Positions 19,855 through 28,744 of a stretch of DNA of 64,000 nucleotides are shown one piece after another (position 1 is the stretch's first letter; each line of letters starts with the position of its first letter). The notes under the pieces are model-generated. The model searched no databases, was not told the DNA's origin, and worked only from the letters and a program-made list of their open reading frames with translations. Source of the stretch: Fasciola hepatica (taxonomy: Eukaryota > Platyhelminthes > Trematoda > Plagiorchiida > Fasciolidae); NCBI GenBank assembly GCA_948099385.1, contig CANUEZ040000167.1, forward strand, positions 4,439,001-4,503,000. Reading direction: 5' to 3'. Position numbers and translations under genes: made by a program.

Positions 19855-21249
19855 GTGGCTGGACAGCCTGGCAGTACCCGCCCAACATCTCCCATGAACT
19901 GCACGAATACAAAGAATTCCATACTGCATCGTTCGTCGCGCAGGATAATCAGGACCGCGCTGCCCATTGCATCGAGCGGGGTGGGTAATGATAAGTGTGC
20001 TACTGCTCAGAGTTTCCTCCCTTTTATTCAAATTTTGTCTTCTGTCCCTAACCACCCCTCTTTGCCCTATCTATCCACTCATAGTGCTCCCATTGATAAA
20101 ACGGTCGATACTCGCAACGATTCACTGTCAAATAGTGTCGGGAATACTCCTCTGTCTGGTAACTCACATTTTCTCAAGTCCCGTCAGCCTCTGAATCTCG
20201 GCTCGTTCAACGTGCGTACACCCATGCAGGCCGGTCAGCAGGCGTGCCTAGCCCTCACATTAGATTCTCTGAAGATTGATATCTGCTGCTTAAGTGAAAC
20301 GCGCATCCATGATTCGAGCAGTGTGATTCAACTAACTGCTCCTGGTATCTCATCGAGGTATATACTGCGCACTTCAGGAGACGAAGCAGCTCGAGCTACG
20401 GGTCAACGTGGTGTAGGAATAGTCTTGACTGACAAGACTAAGGCTGCCCCCTTAGACTGGATCCCTGTTAACAGTCGTTTATGTGCTGTGAGACTCCAAG
20501 GGTCAGTTGGCGTTCGAAAGGATAGTTGTGTTAAACGCTATTTGTTTGTGATCTCGGCGTACGCCCCAACGGACTGCAGCTCAGACTTGCAGAAAGATGA
20601 TTTCTATGATGAACTCACCACTCTCGTTCGCAGCACTAAGGGTTCTGACATTGCGATGCTAGCTGGTGACCTCAGTGCACAAGTTGGCAAACTTAGTGTG
20701 TCAGAAGCTTGTTTTGGTGGTTGTTCTGCCTTACCCACTCAGCGCACAGATAACGGGGATAGAATTCTCCAGTTTTGTGCAGACAATCGATTGTACTTGT
20801 CTAGGACAAATTTCCGACACAGCTCGCGTCGCACAGCGACATGGCGCTCTAACTCTACAGGTACTTTGAGTCAAATTGATCATATCGCCGTAAACTACCG
20901 GCGGCGCAGTTCTGTTCAGAACTGTAGATCCTACTGGTCCTCGTATGTAGAGTCGGACCATGCCTTAGTTTTAATGCGATTATCTCTCCAGCTCCATGGT
21001 CATGGTCGCAAACTGCAAAGCCGATTAGCCGTGCAACGTTTGTGTGATCCAGAAGTACGCACCCGTTATGAGCAGAAGTTAGGACATGAGCTAGGATCTA
21101 CGATGAACAGTAATGTAGATGAGCATTGGGCTCATATCAAACAGGCGATGCACTTTGCAGCAGGTTTTGCCTGTGGTCCTAGATCCGTTGTCCATCAAGA
21201 ACATTGGATCTCGCAAGAGTCTTTGAGTCTAATGGAGCAAAAGCTTTAG
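19855..21249 (+). CDS. RTE2 copy 1 endonuclease domain (464 codons, ends at premature TAG)
   Basis: APE-type endonuclease landmarks: LNLGSFNVRTPMQAGQQACL, CLSETRIHDSSSVIQLTAPG, FVISAYAPTDCSSDLQKDDFYDEL, FRHSSRRTATWRSNSTGTLS, QIDHIAVNYR and ESDHALVLMRL. The metal/phosphate motif GDFNAQ of sister family RTE1 reads GDLSAQ here (about 20667-20684), so the conserved Asn is Ser, in copy 2 as well. The start Met is uncertain, because upstream codons belong to the leader. The frame ends at TAG 21247-21249 inside the linker; RT should have followed in the same polyprotein. Confidence 0.75.
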   Translation: MAGQPGSTRPTSPMNCTNTKNSILHRSSRRIIRTALPIASSGVGNDKCATAQSFLPFIQILSSVPNHPSLPYLSTHSAPIDKTVDTRNDSLSNSVGNTPLSGNSHFLKSRQPLNLGSFNVRTPMQAGQQACLALTLDSLKIDICCLSETRIHDSSSVIQLTAPGISSRYILRTSGDEAARATGQRGVGIVLTDKTKAAPLDWIPVNSRLCAVRLQGSVGVRKDSCVKRYLFVISAYAPTDCSSDLQKDDFYDELTTLVRSTKGSDIAMLAGDLSAQVGKLSVSEACFGGCSALPTQRTDNGDRILQFCADNRLYLSRTNFRHSSRRTATWRSNSTGTLSQIDHIAVNYRRRSSVQNCRSYWSSYVESDHALVLMRLSLQLHGHGRKLQSRLAVQRLCDPEVRTRYEQKLGHELGSTMNSNVDEHWAHIKQAMHFAAGFACGPRSVVHQEHWISQESLSLMEQKL

Positions 21250-21349
21250 CTCTTGAACTGTAAGGAAATGAACAAAATGCGGAGAAAGGCAAGTTACAGA
21301 AAATCCTAAGAATGATCGAGAAAATTGGTGGGTCAAAGTAGCCGAAGAA

Positions 21350-23170
21350 ATGGAAGTGGCAGCTGCTTCAGGTAACAGTCAAAGACTGTTCAAAATTATT
21401 CGTGACACCGGTGGACCGCGAACTCAGGTCAGTGAGACTATTTGGGATAGAAATGGAGAACCCATCCATAATAAACAGCAAAGGCTTGACCGATGGGCCG
21501 AGTACTTCAAGGAACAGTTTAGCTGGCCGCACGCTACTGTAGTTACTCCCGTGTCAACAACTGCGACTCCTTGGGTGGTATCACTTGAGCCCCCATCGGG
21601 AGTAGAAGTAGAGTCATGTATTCGATTACTGAGGCGGGGTAAAACAACAGGTCCCGACGAACTTCCTTCAGTTCTTTTCAGGCTGGGTGGTGGGGCGTTG
21701 TTAAGATCACTTACCGCTTTGCTCCGTGACATTTGAAAGGAGGAGCGTATTCCGTTAATATGGAGCGAGTCCTTGATTGTTCCCATCTTCAAGAAGGGAA
21801 TACGCAATGACTGCAGTAATCACCGTGCGATTATCTTGATTCCAATAGTCACCAAAGTGTTAGCCTCGATTCTACTGCACCGTTATACGCCCACTCGCGA
21901 GAGAAACACCCGCAAACAACAGGCTGGACTCTGCCCAGGTCGAGGTGCACCGATCAGATTTTTCTCTTTCTGGACAACATGAAATGTGTCACACGCACCA
22001 CCGACAGACCGTAATGGTTTTCATAGACCTGACAGGGGCTTTCGATTCAGTTGATCGAACAGCGCTTTTCAGTGTTCTTCATCGAAAAGGTATGCCCCAG
22101 AAGTTCGTGAACCTACTGAAATCATTGTATTCTCATACTTCTGGCCGCGTTAGGGTTTATGGTGAACTATCCGGTCGGTTCGAAACGACCAGTGGTGTTC
22201 GACAGGGATGTCCCATGTCTCCATTCCTGTTCAACTTCGTCATGGACGAAAAAATGGAGAGTGCAGTGCAAAATCTTCAGGATGTAGGCGTTGAACTAGG
22301 AAATAGTGGAAAGCTGTGTGATCTAGTGTAGGCAGACGACGTTGTCTGCTTGTTCGAATGCACGGAACATGCTCAACGTGCACTAGACAATCTCGCAAGA
22401 GCTGTAGCTCCATTCGGCATGCGCTTTGCACCTTCAAAATGTAAAGTGATGTTACAAGACTGGACGTCAACAATTCCGAGGTTGATGCTCGATGGGGAGG
22501 TGCTGTCAGTTGTCGACCACTTCACCTACCTCGGTAGCTGCGTGACGACGGATGGGAGCACAGTAGTAGAGTTGAGTATGCGGATATCCAAGGCTCGAGC
22601 GGCGTACGCTGGACTGAAGCACTTGTGGGGTCGACCTGATATCTCACTGAAGTCGAAGGGTCGTGTGTACTGTGCAACGGTGCGTTCAGTTTTGTTGTAT
22701 GGTTGCGAGACTTGGGATTCATGTGCAGAATATATTCGTCGTCTTGAGGTTTTCGACCATCGATGTTTACGTAGTATCGCTAGGATTGGATGAAATGACA
22801 GAGTAAGCAATGCTGGGGTTCGAAAGCGAATATTGGGTATTAATTCGGAGAACGTTTTGTCACAGCGTATCCAGCTTAGTAGACTTCGTTGGTTGGGACA
22901 CGTGTTGCGTATGGCAAACACACGTCTACCATATCGTGTCCTATTCCCCGTTCCTCCTAGGGAGTGGAAGAGACCGAGGGGAAGTCAACAGATGACGTGG
23001 CAGTGAGGAATGAGAAAATGTACAGCAGACTTAGGAAAAGTAGGTGCTTCACGTCTTCGTGGTTGGGGTCCAAAAGATCCGTCTACCAGTTGGCTGGAGA
23101 CACTGAAGTATATGGGAGCGAACCGCGAACAGTGGCGATCGTGTTGTCACTTTCTGTCGAATCAGAATGA
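21350..23170 (+). pseudogene. RTE2 copy 1 RT and C-terminal region
   Basis: Pieces: EVAAASGNSQRLFKIIRDTGG...QEQ-type linker FKEQFSWPH and GKTTGPDELPSVLFRLGG to a stop at 21734-21736; LIVPIFKKGIRNDCSNHR; then HRQTVMVFIDLTGAFDSVDRTALF and SGVRQGCPMSPFLFNFVMDEK. At the catalytic box the Tyr codon of YADD is TAG (22329-22331), followed by ADDVVCLFE. The thumb and tail frame 22350-22793 ends at another stop. After that LRWLGHVLRMANTRLPYRV and SWLETLKYMGANREQWRSCC continue in broken frames. Copy 2 shares the 21249, 21736 and catalytic-box stops. Confidence 0.82.
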
Positions 23171-24297
23171 TTGATCGATGTGCGTTTGTACAGTTAGACT
23201 GTGTATTCGATGTGTTGGCTACTAGGGCATTCTTTCCTTTTCCCACCTGTATAGGTCCAGTGCCTGTCCATCCTGTATATTCATACTTTCTAATTCAACG
23301 TGCAAGATGGTGAGAAAGGCAGTGGTCAGTGTGGCTTGCCCTACTGTTTAACGGTGATCGATGATGATGATGGTACTGCGTTAGTCACCCCGAACGGGAT
23401 TCGGCGCAGTTGGTAAAGTCTTCTACATGCTTTGAAAGCCGTGTAGACCTTTTCCTCCTCTTTGATCGGGCTCTGATGATAAGCGCTTTTCCGATTCAAT
23501 ATACTGAACAAAGATTACTTTGCGATCTTCCTAACCGCATCGATTGATGGTTTGGGTGTAGCCAATGGCTATACGTCTTTAATGCTGTTCATTCGTCTTA
23601 ATCGGAACCTGAGCCCGTCAAGGGGGATTGAATGGTTCGATGATCTTGTCTCCGAGAAGCTTTTGAACTTCCGCCGAAACAAACGATTCGTTTGCGGTGG
23701 AATGACGTTGAGATTCAGTAGCAGTTGGTTTGAAGTTATCAGCAGAGTCACTGAATAAGGAAGGAGCTCGTATGTGAGCAGCAGTCAAGCCGCAGGCTAC
23801 TAGTATAGGTTTGTCGCCTCGGAGAGGAATTTGGACAGCCTCGTGGAGTTAGAGGTAGTCGTGGCCGAAGAGAACGTCTGAGCAGGGATGAGAAAGAACG
23901 GCGAGTTTGCCTCGAGGATACTGCTGGTCCTTGTACTACAGATCGACAGAGCACTGACCGAGAGCGTGACTAATCAGATTAATGTTGACCATTCTTACTT
24001 GTTTGCAAGAATGTGTCATTTTCCGTTTGTACTTCTAGATAACCGAAGCCGCGATTTAACTCTCTGAGCTTCCGGTATCGATGGGAGCTTTCAAAGAGAC
24101 ATCGTTGACGACTATCTCAGTGGTTGCATCGAGTAGATATTGTGGTGCTACTGCTACGGAGATAGATGATAGATGAGTCTCGGTGGCTGCAGAACACGCC
24201 TTTGGTATGGTGTTGGAGCGAAAGACGTTTCGAAAATGGCTTTTCTTGCCACGGTTTTTGCATACGGAATCCCGCGCTGGACACCTGAATCGAGGAT
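23096..24297. repeat. Tandem duplication, unit 1 (1202 bp)
   Basis: The unit starts GGAGACACTG inside the RTE2 C-terminal coding region. It holds the last 277 bp of RTE2 copy 1 (23096-23372) plus 925 bp of minus-strand Gypsy. It is repeated at 24298-25499 with no difference seen; six overlapping reading frames are also the same in both units. Confidence 0.92.
23373..24297 (-). pseudogene. Gypsy (CsRn1-like) first half: Gag knuckle, protease, RT finger
   Basis: From 24297 down: FRCPARDSVCKNRGKKSHFR, a degenerate Gag zinc knuckle (second Cys is Arg, last Cys is Phe); then the aspartic-protease motif LKAPIDTGSS with an early stop; then, in broken frames, RT N-terminal motifs, including DAVRKIAK...LFSILNRKSAYHQ, KVYTAFKACRRLYQ and RRIPFGVTNAV at the RTE2 junction. 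Protease processes Gag-Pol; RT copies element RNA. Continuous with 19544-17720 once RTE2 is set aside. Upstream Gag and the 5' LTR are missing, cut at 24297 by RTE 3'-end sequence. Confidence 0.75.
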
Positions 24298-25499
24298 GGA
24301 GACACTGAAGTATATGGGAGCGAACCGCGAACAGTGGCGATCGTGTTGTCACTTTCTGTCGAATCAGAATGATTGATCGATGTGCGTTTGTACAGTTAGA
24401 CTGTGTATTCGATGTGTTGGCTACTAGGGCATTCTTTCCTTTTCCCACCTGTATAGGTCCAGTGCCTGTCCATCCTGTATATTCATACTTTCTAATTCAA
24501 CGTGCAAGATGGTGAGAAAGGCAGTGGTCAGTGTGGCTTGCCCTACTGTTTAACGGTGATCGATGATGATGATGGTACTGCGTTAGTCACCCCGAACGGG
24601 ATTCGGCGCAGTTGGTAAAGTCTTCTACATGCTTTGAAAGCCGTGTAGACCTTTTCCTCCTCTTTGATCGGGCTCTGATGATAAGCGCTTTTCCGATTCA
24701 ATATACTGAACAAAGATTACTTTGCGATCTTCCTAACCGCATCGATTGATGGTTTGGGTGTAGCCAATGGCTATACGTCTTTAATGCTGTTCATTCGTCT
24801 TAATCGGAACCTGAGCCCGTCAAGGGGGATTGAATGGTTCGATGATCTTGTCTCCGAGAAGCTTTTGAACTTCCGCCGAAACAAACGATTCGTTTGCGGT
24901 GGAATGACGTTGAGATTCAGTAGCAGTTGGTTTGAAGTTATCAGCAGAGTCACTGAATAAGGAAGGAGCTCGTATGTGAGCAGCAGTCAAGCCGCAGGCT
25001 ACTAGTATAGGTTTGTCGCCTCGGAGAGGAATTTGGACAGCCTCGTGGAGTTAGAGGTAGTCGTGGCCGAAGAGAACGTCTGAGCAGGGATGAGAAAGAA
25101 CGGCGAGTTTGCCTCGAGGATACTGCTGGTCCTTGTACTACAGATCGACAGAGCACTGACCGAGAGCGTGACTAATCAGATTAATGTTGACCATTCTTAC
25201 TTGTTTGCAAGAATGTGTCATTTTCCGTTTGTACTTCTAGATAACCGAAGCCGCGATTTAACTCTCTGAGCTTCCGGTATCGATGGGAGCTTTCAAAGAG
25301 ACATCGTTGACGACTATCTCAGTGGTTGCATCGAGTAGATATTGTGGTGCTACTGCTACGGAGATAGATGATAGATGAGTCTCGGTGGCTGCAGAACACG
25401 CCTTTGGTATGGTGTTGGAGCGAAAGACGTTTCGAAAATGGCTTTTCTTGCCACGGTTTTTGCATACGGAATCCCGCGCTGGACACCTGAATCGAGGAT
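24298..25499. repeat. Tandem duplication, unit 2 (1202 bp)
   Basis: Second copy of 23096-24297. It starts at the RTE 3'-end fragment (24298-24574), here 5'-truncated at GGAGACACTG and fused to Gypsy sequence on both sides, and repeats the Gypsy Gag-protease-RT segment (24575-25499, minus). Confidence 0.92.
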
Positions 25500-25795
25500 G
25501 GAGACACTGAAGTATATGGGAGCGAACCGCGAACAGTGGCGATCGTGTTGTCACTTTCTGTCGAATCAGAATGATTGATCGATGTGCGTTTGTACAGTTA
25601 GACTGTGTATTCGATGTGTTGGCTACTAGGGCATTCTTTCCTTTTCCCACCTGTATAGGTCCAGTGCCTGTCCATCTTGTATATTCATACTTTCTAATTC
25701 AACGTGCAAGATGGTGAGAAAGGCAGTGGTCAGTGTGGCTTGCCCTACTGTTTAACGCTGTACGATAACGATGGTTATGATGATGATGATGATGA
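25500..25795 (+). mobile_element. RTE 3'-end fragment with (GAT)n tail
   Basis: Starts at the same GGAGACACTG truncation point as 24298, encodes only the last residues (MGANREQWRSCCHFLSNQND), then the 3' untranslated region. It differs from the tandem units (CATCTT instead of CATCCT near 25675) and has its own longer tail of GAT repeats with different flanking DNA. So it is an independent, 5'-truncated RTE insertion and the probable right-hand partner in the duplication event. Confidence 0.85.
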
Positions 25796-25950
25796 CTGTC
25801 GTTCGGTTCGTTACCACACCTGACCTGTTAGGACCTAATGTGTTTATCCACTTCGATCCAGGGTCTGGTAGCCGGCTATCTCCATTGGTGCACTGGGTCG
25901 TTGGGGCTGTGAAGTATGCCCCTTCCATTGCACTCATCAGAAAGGATGTA
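25796..25950 (-). repeat. SINE-like dispersed repeat, copy D
   Basis: Minus strand: GATGAGTGCAATGGAAGGGG, ATAGCCGGCTACCAGACCCT and GGTCAGGTGTGGTAACGA. It aligns with copies at 26864 (+), 46781 (+), 54560 (-) and 60050 (-). About 150 bp long and abuts the GAT tail of the RTE fragment. Confidence 0.6.
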
Positions 25951-26049
25951 ACTGACAAGCTGTCGGCGGTTGAGAATTTGAACGACGCGATCACGGTTGG
26001 CATTAAACTTAAGCTGTTATTCGTGAATCTGCTCCTCACTCGCGTGACA

Positions 26050-26345
26050 TAATCTACGGAAACTGATAAGGTAAAAAATTTGGCTTTATTCGAATTAGTC
26101 TAGTAGTTTTACGGGCAACGCAATCACTGATAGCACTTTTCTTGAGGATGGAAATAACGACCACCCCCCAGGATGACCTCTTTACTGTTATGCGGCTATC
26201 TCCTGCGAGAGAATAAACCGGCTTCATGGATGTCCTGAATGGCACCTGCACATGAGCGGTGTGTTTAAAGAAGCTGTTCAAGTGTCTTGGGAATTGGGTA
26301 CGAAATACCGTCCCCAGTGTCAATTGACTTTTTAGCTCATGCACA
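26050..26345 (-). pseudogene. RTE3-type C-terminal fragment
   Basis: The minus-strand frame contains VQVPFRTSMKPVYSLAGDSR, which matches the extreme C-terminal tail of the RTE3 copies near 60270-60400 and 49580-49700 (the DNA word CTATCTCCTGCGAGAG recurs in each). No RT motifs remain. A 5'-truncated end piece. Confidence 0.5.
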
Positions 26346-26519
26346 CCCAGGTGTTACCTTTCGGTCAACAGAAGGTTCGTGTGATGAGAGCCGGTGACCA
26401 AACATGCGGTTCATACGCCTTTTAGATGGCGGTCTGCCAGTCAAAGATGCCTAACACGTCCCAGTGAATCTTAAGTCACCCTGGACAGCTGAGTAATAGG
26501 CAAGGGGCACTCACCTTAT

Positions 26520-26805
26520 TTGCGCACGTCACGTTGCTACGGGGTTCTATGACTCTTATGTAGAGGGTTCGTTGCCAGATAAAAAATTCGCCACGCCCGC
26601 CAACAACGCCGCGTTGCTTTTATCAGGCTACTCACTCGGTCTGTTGGATATAGGTGCCTCCAGAAAAGCACTATGCGCTGCAATCGGCATATCCTTCGGA
26701 GTCATCGTAGCACACAAACCTGATCACTACGATAAGGTAGCATTATCGATCAGGGAAAGTAACCAGACGCTCGTTCTGATTAGCTTTGCGTCATTATTCG
26801 CGTGA
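26520..26805 (+). CDS. Hypothetical ORF with hydrophobic stretches
   Basis: Open plus-strand frame without a convincing ATG; it reads HVATGFYDSYVEGS and continues through two hydrophobic stretches, about 26600-26700 (AALLLSGYSLGLLDIG, AAIGISFGVIVA) and at the C-terminus (LVLISFASLFA), to TGA at 26803-26805. It does not match the surrounding element families. It could be an exon of a membrane protein or chance; not recognised. Confidence 0.25.
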
Positions 26806-26863
26806 TTATGTTAAAAAAGATGCTCTTCCTACCTCCCTTTTTATTCGTTTATTTATTATTTAT

Positions 26864-27015
26864 TACATGCTTGCGCATGAGTATAAAGTAAGGGGCATAC
26901 CCCTTAGCCATGGAGGCCCACTGCGCTATTAGTGATGACCGGCAACCAGACCCTATGACTTGGAATGGAGTACCACATAAAGTCCCGGACGATAGTGGAT
27001 TACTGTTTATCACCA
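26864..27015 (+). repeat. SINE-like dispersed repeat, copy A
   Basis: Begins TTACATGCTTGCGCATGAG, then GGCCCACTGCGCTATTAG, GACCGGCAACCAGACCCT, ACCACATAAAGTCCC and AGTGGATTACT. Same family as copies B (46781), C (60050), D (25796) and E (54560). No RNA polymerase III boxes recognised in it, so it may be the body or tail of a SINE or a short non-autonomous element. Confidence 0.65.
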
Positions 27016-27029
27016 GAACAACAACGTAC

Positions 27030-27158
27030 AAAAATCCAGGAAGGGGGCCGCGGCCAGTGAAAAGCCTCCAAATGGGGAGGCTACCGGTGGTGGCAGGGGT
27101 CGAACCTGAGTTGTTGGTGTCCACAGTCGACGATGATAACCGTTTGGCCACCACCGGT
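27030..27158 (-). mobile_element. tRNA-derived SINE head
   Basis: On the minus strand the pol III A box TGGCCAAACGG (27140-27150) is followed about 33 bp later by the B box GGTTCGACCCC (27096-27106). The ends GGTGGTGG...CCACCACC can pair as an acceptor-like stem. There is no clear CCA end, and anticodon and T stems are imperfect, so this is a tRNA-derived SINE rather than a tRNA gene. Downstream words CCCCATTTGG and CACTGGCC recur in the plus-strand copy at 47200-47335. Confidence 0.65.

Positions 27159-27159
<1 letters not shown>

Positions 27160-27236
<77 letters not shown>
27160..27236. repeat. (TA)n microsatellite
   Basis: About 77 bp of alternating AT directly beside the head of the minus-strand tRNA-derived SINE. 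Confidence 0.95.
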
Positions 27237-27362
27237 CAGTTTCAGAAGACAAACTAGTAGCGGTTGAAGATTACAAGATTGAATTCGATCTTTTATGATC
27301 CAGTTAATATTCCGTAAACTGAATCATAGTTTTAGTTATTTTATTTATCTGCGTTATCTCTA

Positions 27363-27790
27363 CAGGTATTATACTTCTATGAGTGACCTCAAAGAAGCAA
27401 AAATTGGTGCTCAAGAGCAAAGGATAGATGCGTTCCTGAAGGTTTACTCTGAACACCCTGAAATGATTAAACTGGAAATGGAAAGGTTTCGGTCAATACA
27501 TGGCATCCCAGAGAGGTTTGCTGAGCAACTCTGGGAAACAGTGAAAAAAAAGATCAGTGTTCATTCCAAGACCGAAAATCTAGTTCTTCAATGTCAGTGT
27601 ATAGCTGATGTCACCGCTGTGTTAAACTTTATCAATGAAGTATTACAGTCAGATCTCGCTAGGAGTTTATTTCGCTCAAGGCGGTTGCGTCGTTCAATCA
27701 ATCGACTCTACCAGTCCGTCAAGGTATTCAAAAGACCTAAGAAGGCTTTGAATGGACTTCGAACGCTCGGCTACTCAGACCTTCTGAAGA
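27363..27790 (+). CDS. Candidate internal exon of a host gene
   Basis: A 212-codon frame (27295-27933) contains a well-composed segment from 27363: SDLKEAKIGAQEQRIDAFLK, RFRSIHGIPERFAEQLWETV, IADVTAVLNFINEVLQSDLA and KALNGLRTLGYSDLLKS. It is preceded by a pyrimidine-rich acceptor ending CTCTACAG (about 27363) and followed by a donor-like GTGAGT near 27790. Beyond those sites the translation loses protein-like composition. Mostly alpha-helical, charged, no repeats. It does not belong to any element family here. I do not recognise it; the phrase GIPERF loosely recalls the N-terminus of TTLL12-type proteins, a weak thought only. Confidence 0.4.
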
Positions 27791-28111
27791 GTGAGTTTAT
27801 TTGTTGGTGTTGGCCTCCACTCGATCGGTGTTGTTGTTTGGTAACGCCATATTCATGTTGGGTGGATGTTACCATCGCCGCGGTTTCTTGTACGTGGCAT
27901 AAAGTTACAAATCCTAAATTGGATTTTCATTGATACTCAGACCAAGAGCATCGACGACTATGATATTTCTCGCACCTGCAGTTCAGCAGATTGTTGTTGA
28001 TAGTTTATTCATCCAATCTGTCTATTGAATTTCGAACGTTTCACCTTGAAAGGCGGTGAACTAAAAAACAAACTAACGAAAATGCGTGCCTAGAGGTTGT
28101 TCCTATTTGGA

Positions 28112-28112
<1 letters not shown>

Positions 28113-28186
<74 letters not shown>
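28113..28186. repeat. (TA)n microsatellite
   Basis: About 74 bp of uninterrupted TA, third such tract in the window, downstream of the candidate exon. Confidence 0.95.
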
Positions 28187-28189
<3 letters not shown>

Positions 28190-28429
28190 CGAAAAATCCC
28201 CCAGAGCACATTTGGAAAACACAGGTTGGCGAACGAGCTCGTTTTCAGTGATTCTTAATCATGCCAATACAACAAAATATATATGACTAGATGCATAAGG
28301 AATACAAACAACAAAAATCGTGTCAGGGATCATTTTTCACGCCTAGTGTGGTACAGGATTATCCGGAGACCGGGTGTGAACCGTAACACCGTAACAAGCT
28401 CTTTTATGATATCTTCGGTGCATATCCTG

Positions 28430-28700
28430 AAGTATATGGGAGCGAACCGCGAACAGTGGCGATCGTGTTGTCACTTTCTGTCGAATCAGAATGATTGATC
28501 GATGTGCGTTTGTACAGTTAGACTGTGTATTCCGTGTGTTGGCTACTAGGGCATTCTTTCCTATTCCCACCCGTGTAGGTCCAGTGCCTGTCCATCTTGT
28601 ATATTCATACTTTCTAATTCAACGTGCAAGATGGTGAGAAAGGCAGTGGTCAGTGTGGCTTGCCCTACTGTTTAACGCTGTACGATGATGATGGTGATTG
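28430..28700 (+). mobile_element. RTE 3'-end fragment
   Basis: A 5'-truncated copy holding only the last 22 codons (YMGANREQWRSCCHFLSNQND) and the 3' untranslated region, ending in a short GAT/GATGGT run. It shares the CATCTT variant with the fragment at 25500, and has CCGTGTGTTGG where most copies read CGATGTGTTGG. An independent dead-on-arrival insertion. Confidence 0.85.
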
Positions 28701-28744
28701 TACCGATTTTCAGTAAAGGTTAAAAGTATTGTGAAAACCACAGA

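Larger units (their letters stand above)
19545..23372 (+). mobile_element. RTE2 copy 1, about 3.83 kb, inserted in Gypsy RT
   Basis: A near-complete RTE-clade element with a leader of about 310 bp (19545-19854), a 464-codon endonuclease frame, a broken RT, a C-terminal region ending FLSNQND at about 23170, a 3' untranslated tail of about 200 bp and a short GAT repeat end. Flanked by TGGTACT at 19538 and 23373; the Gypsy RT motif resumes across the insertion. Similar 3' ends occur at 24298, 25500, 28430 and (minus) 55380. A second copy is at 55380-58990 on the minus strand. Confidence 0.88.

Noticed and set aside
22329..22331. TAG decoded as Tyr under a variant code
   Set aside because: Other TAG codons lie at non-Tyr positions in the same elements, and host-like exons here use TAG/TAA/TGA as stops. 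Shared defect is simpler.
23465..23500. CTGATGA near 23476 as a hammerhead ribozyme core
   Set aside because: The required GAAA and the flanking stems are missing at the right spacing; the sequence is Gypsy coding DNA.
24117..24305. Six overlapping ORFs (60-130 codons) in each tandem unit as new genes
   Set aside because: They are antisense or frame-shadow readings of Gypsy Gag-protease-RT and of the RTE 3' end; they recur only because the DNA is duplicated.
27030..27158. A genuine tRNA gene
   Set aside because: A and B boxes are good, but T and anticodon stems mispair, and downstream sequence is shared with a second copy, so a SINE head fits better.
27160..27236. (TA)n tract as an origin or cruciform element
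   Set aside because: Three similar tracts lie beside unrelated features; ordinary microsatellites explain them.
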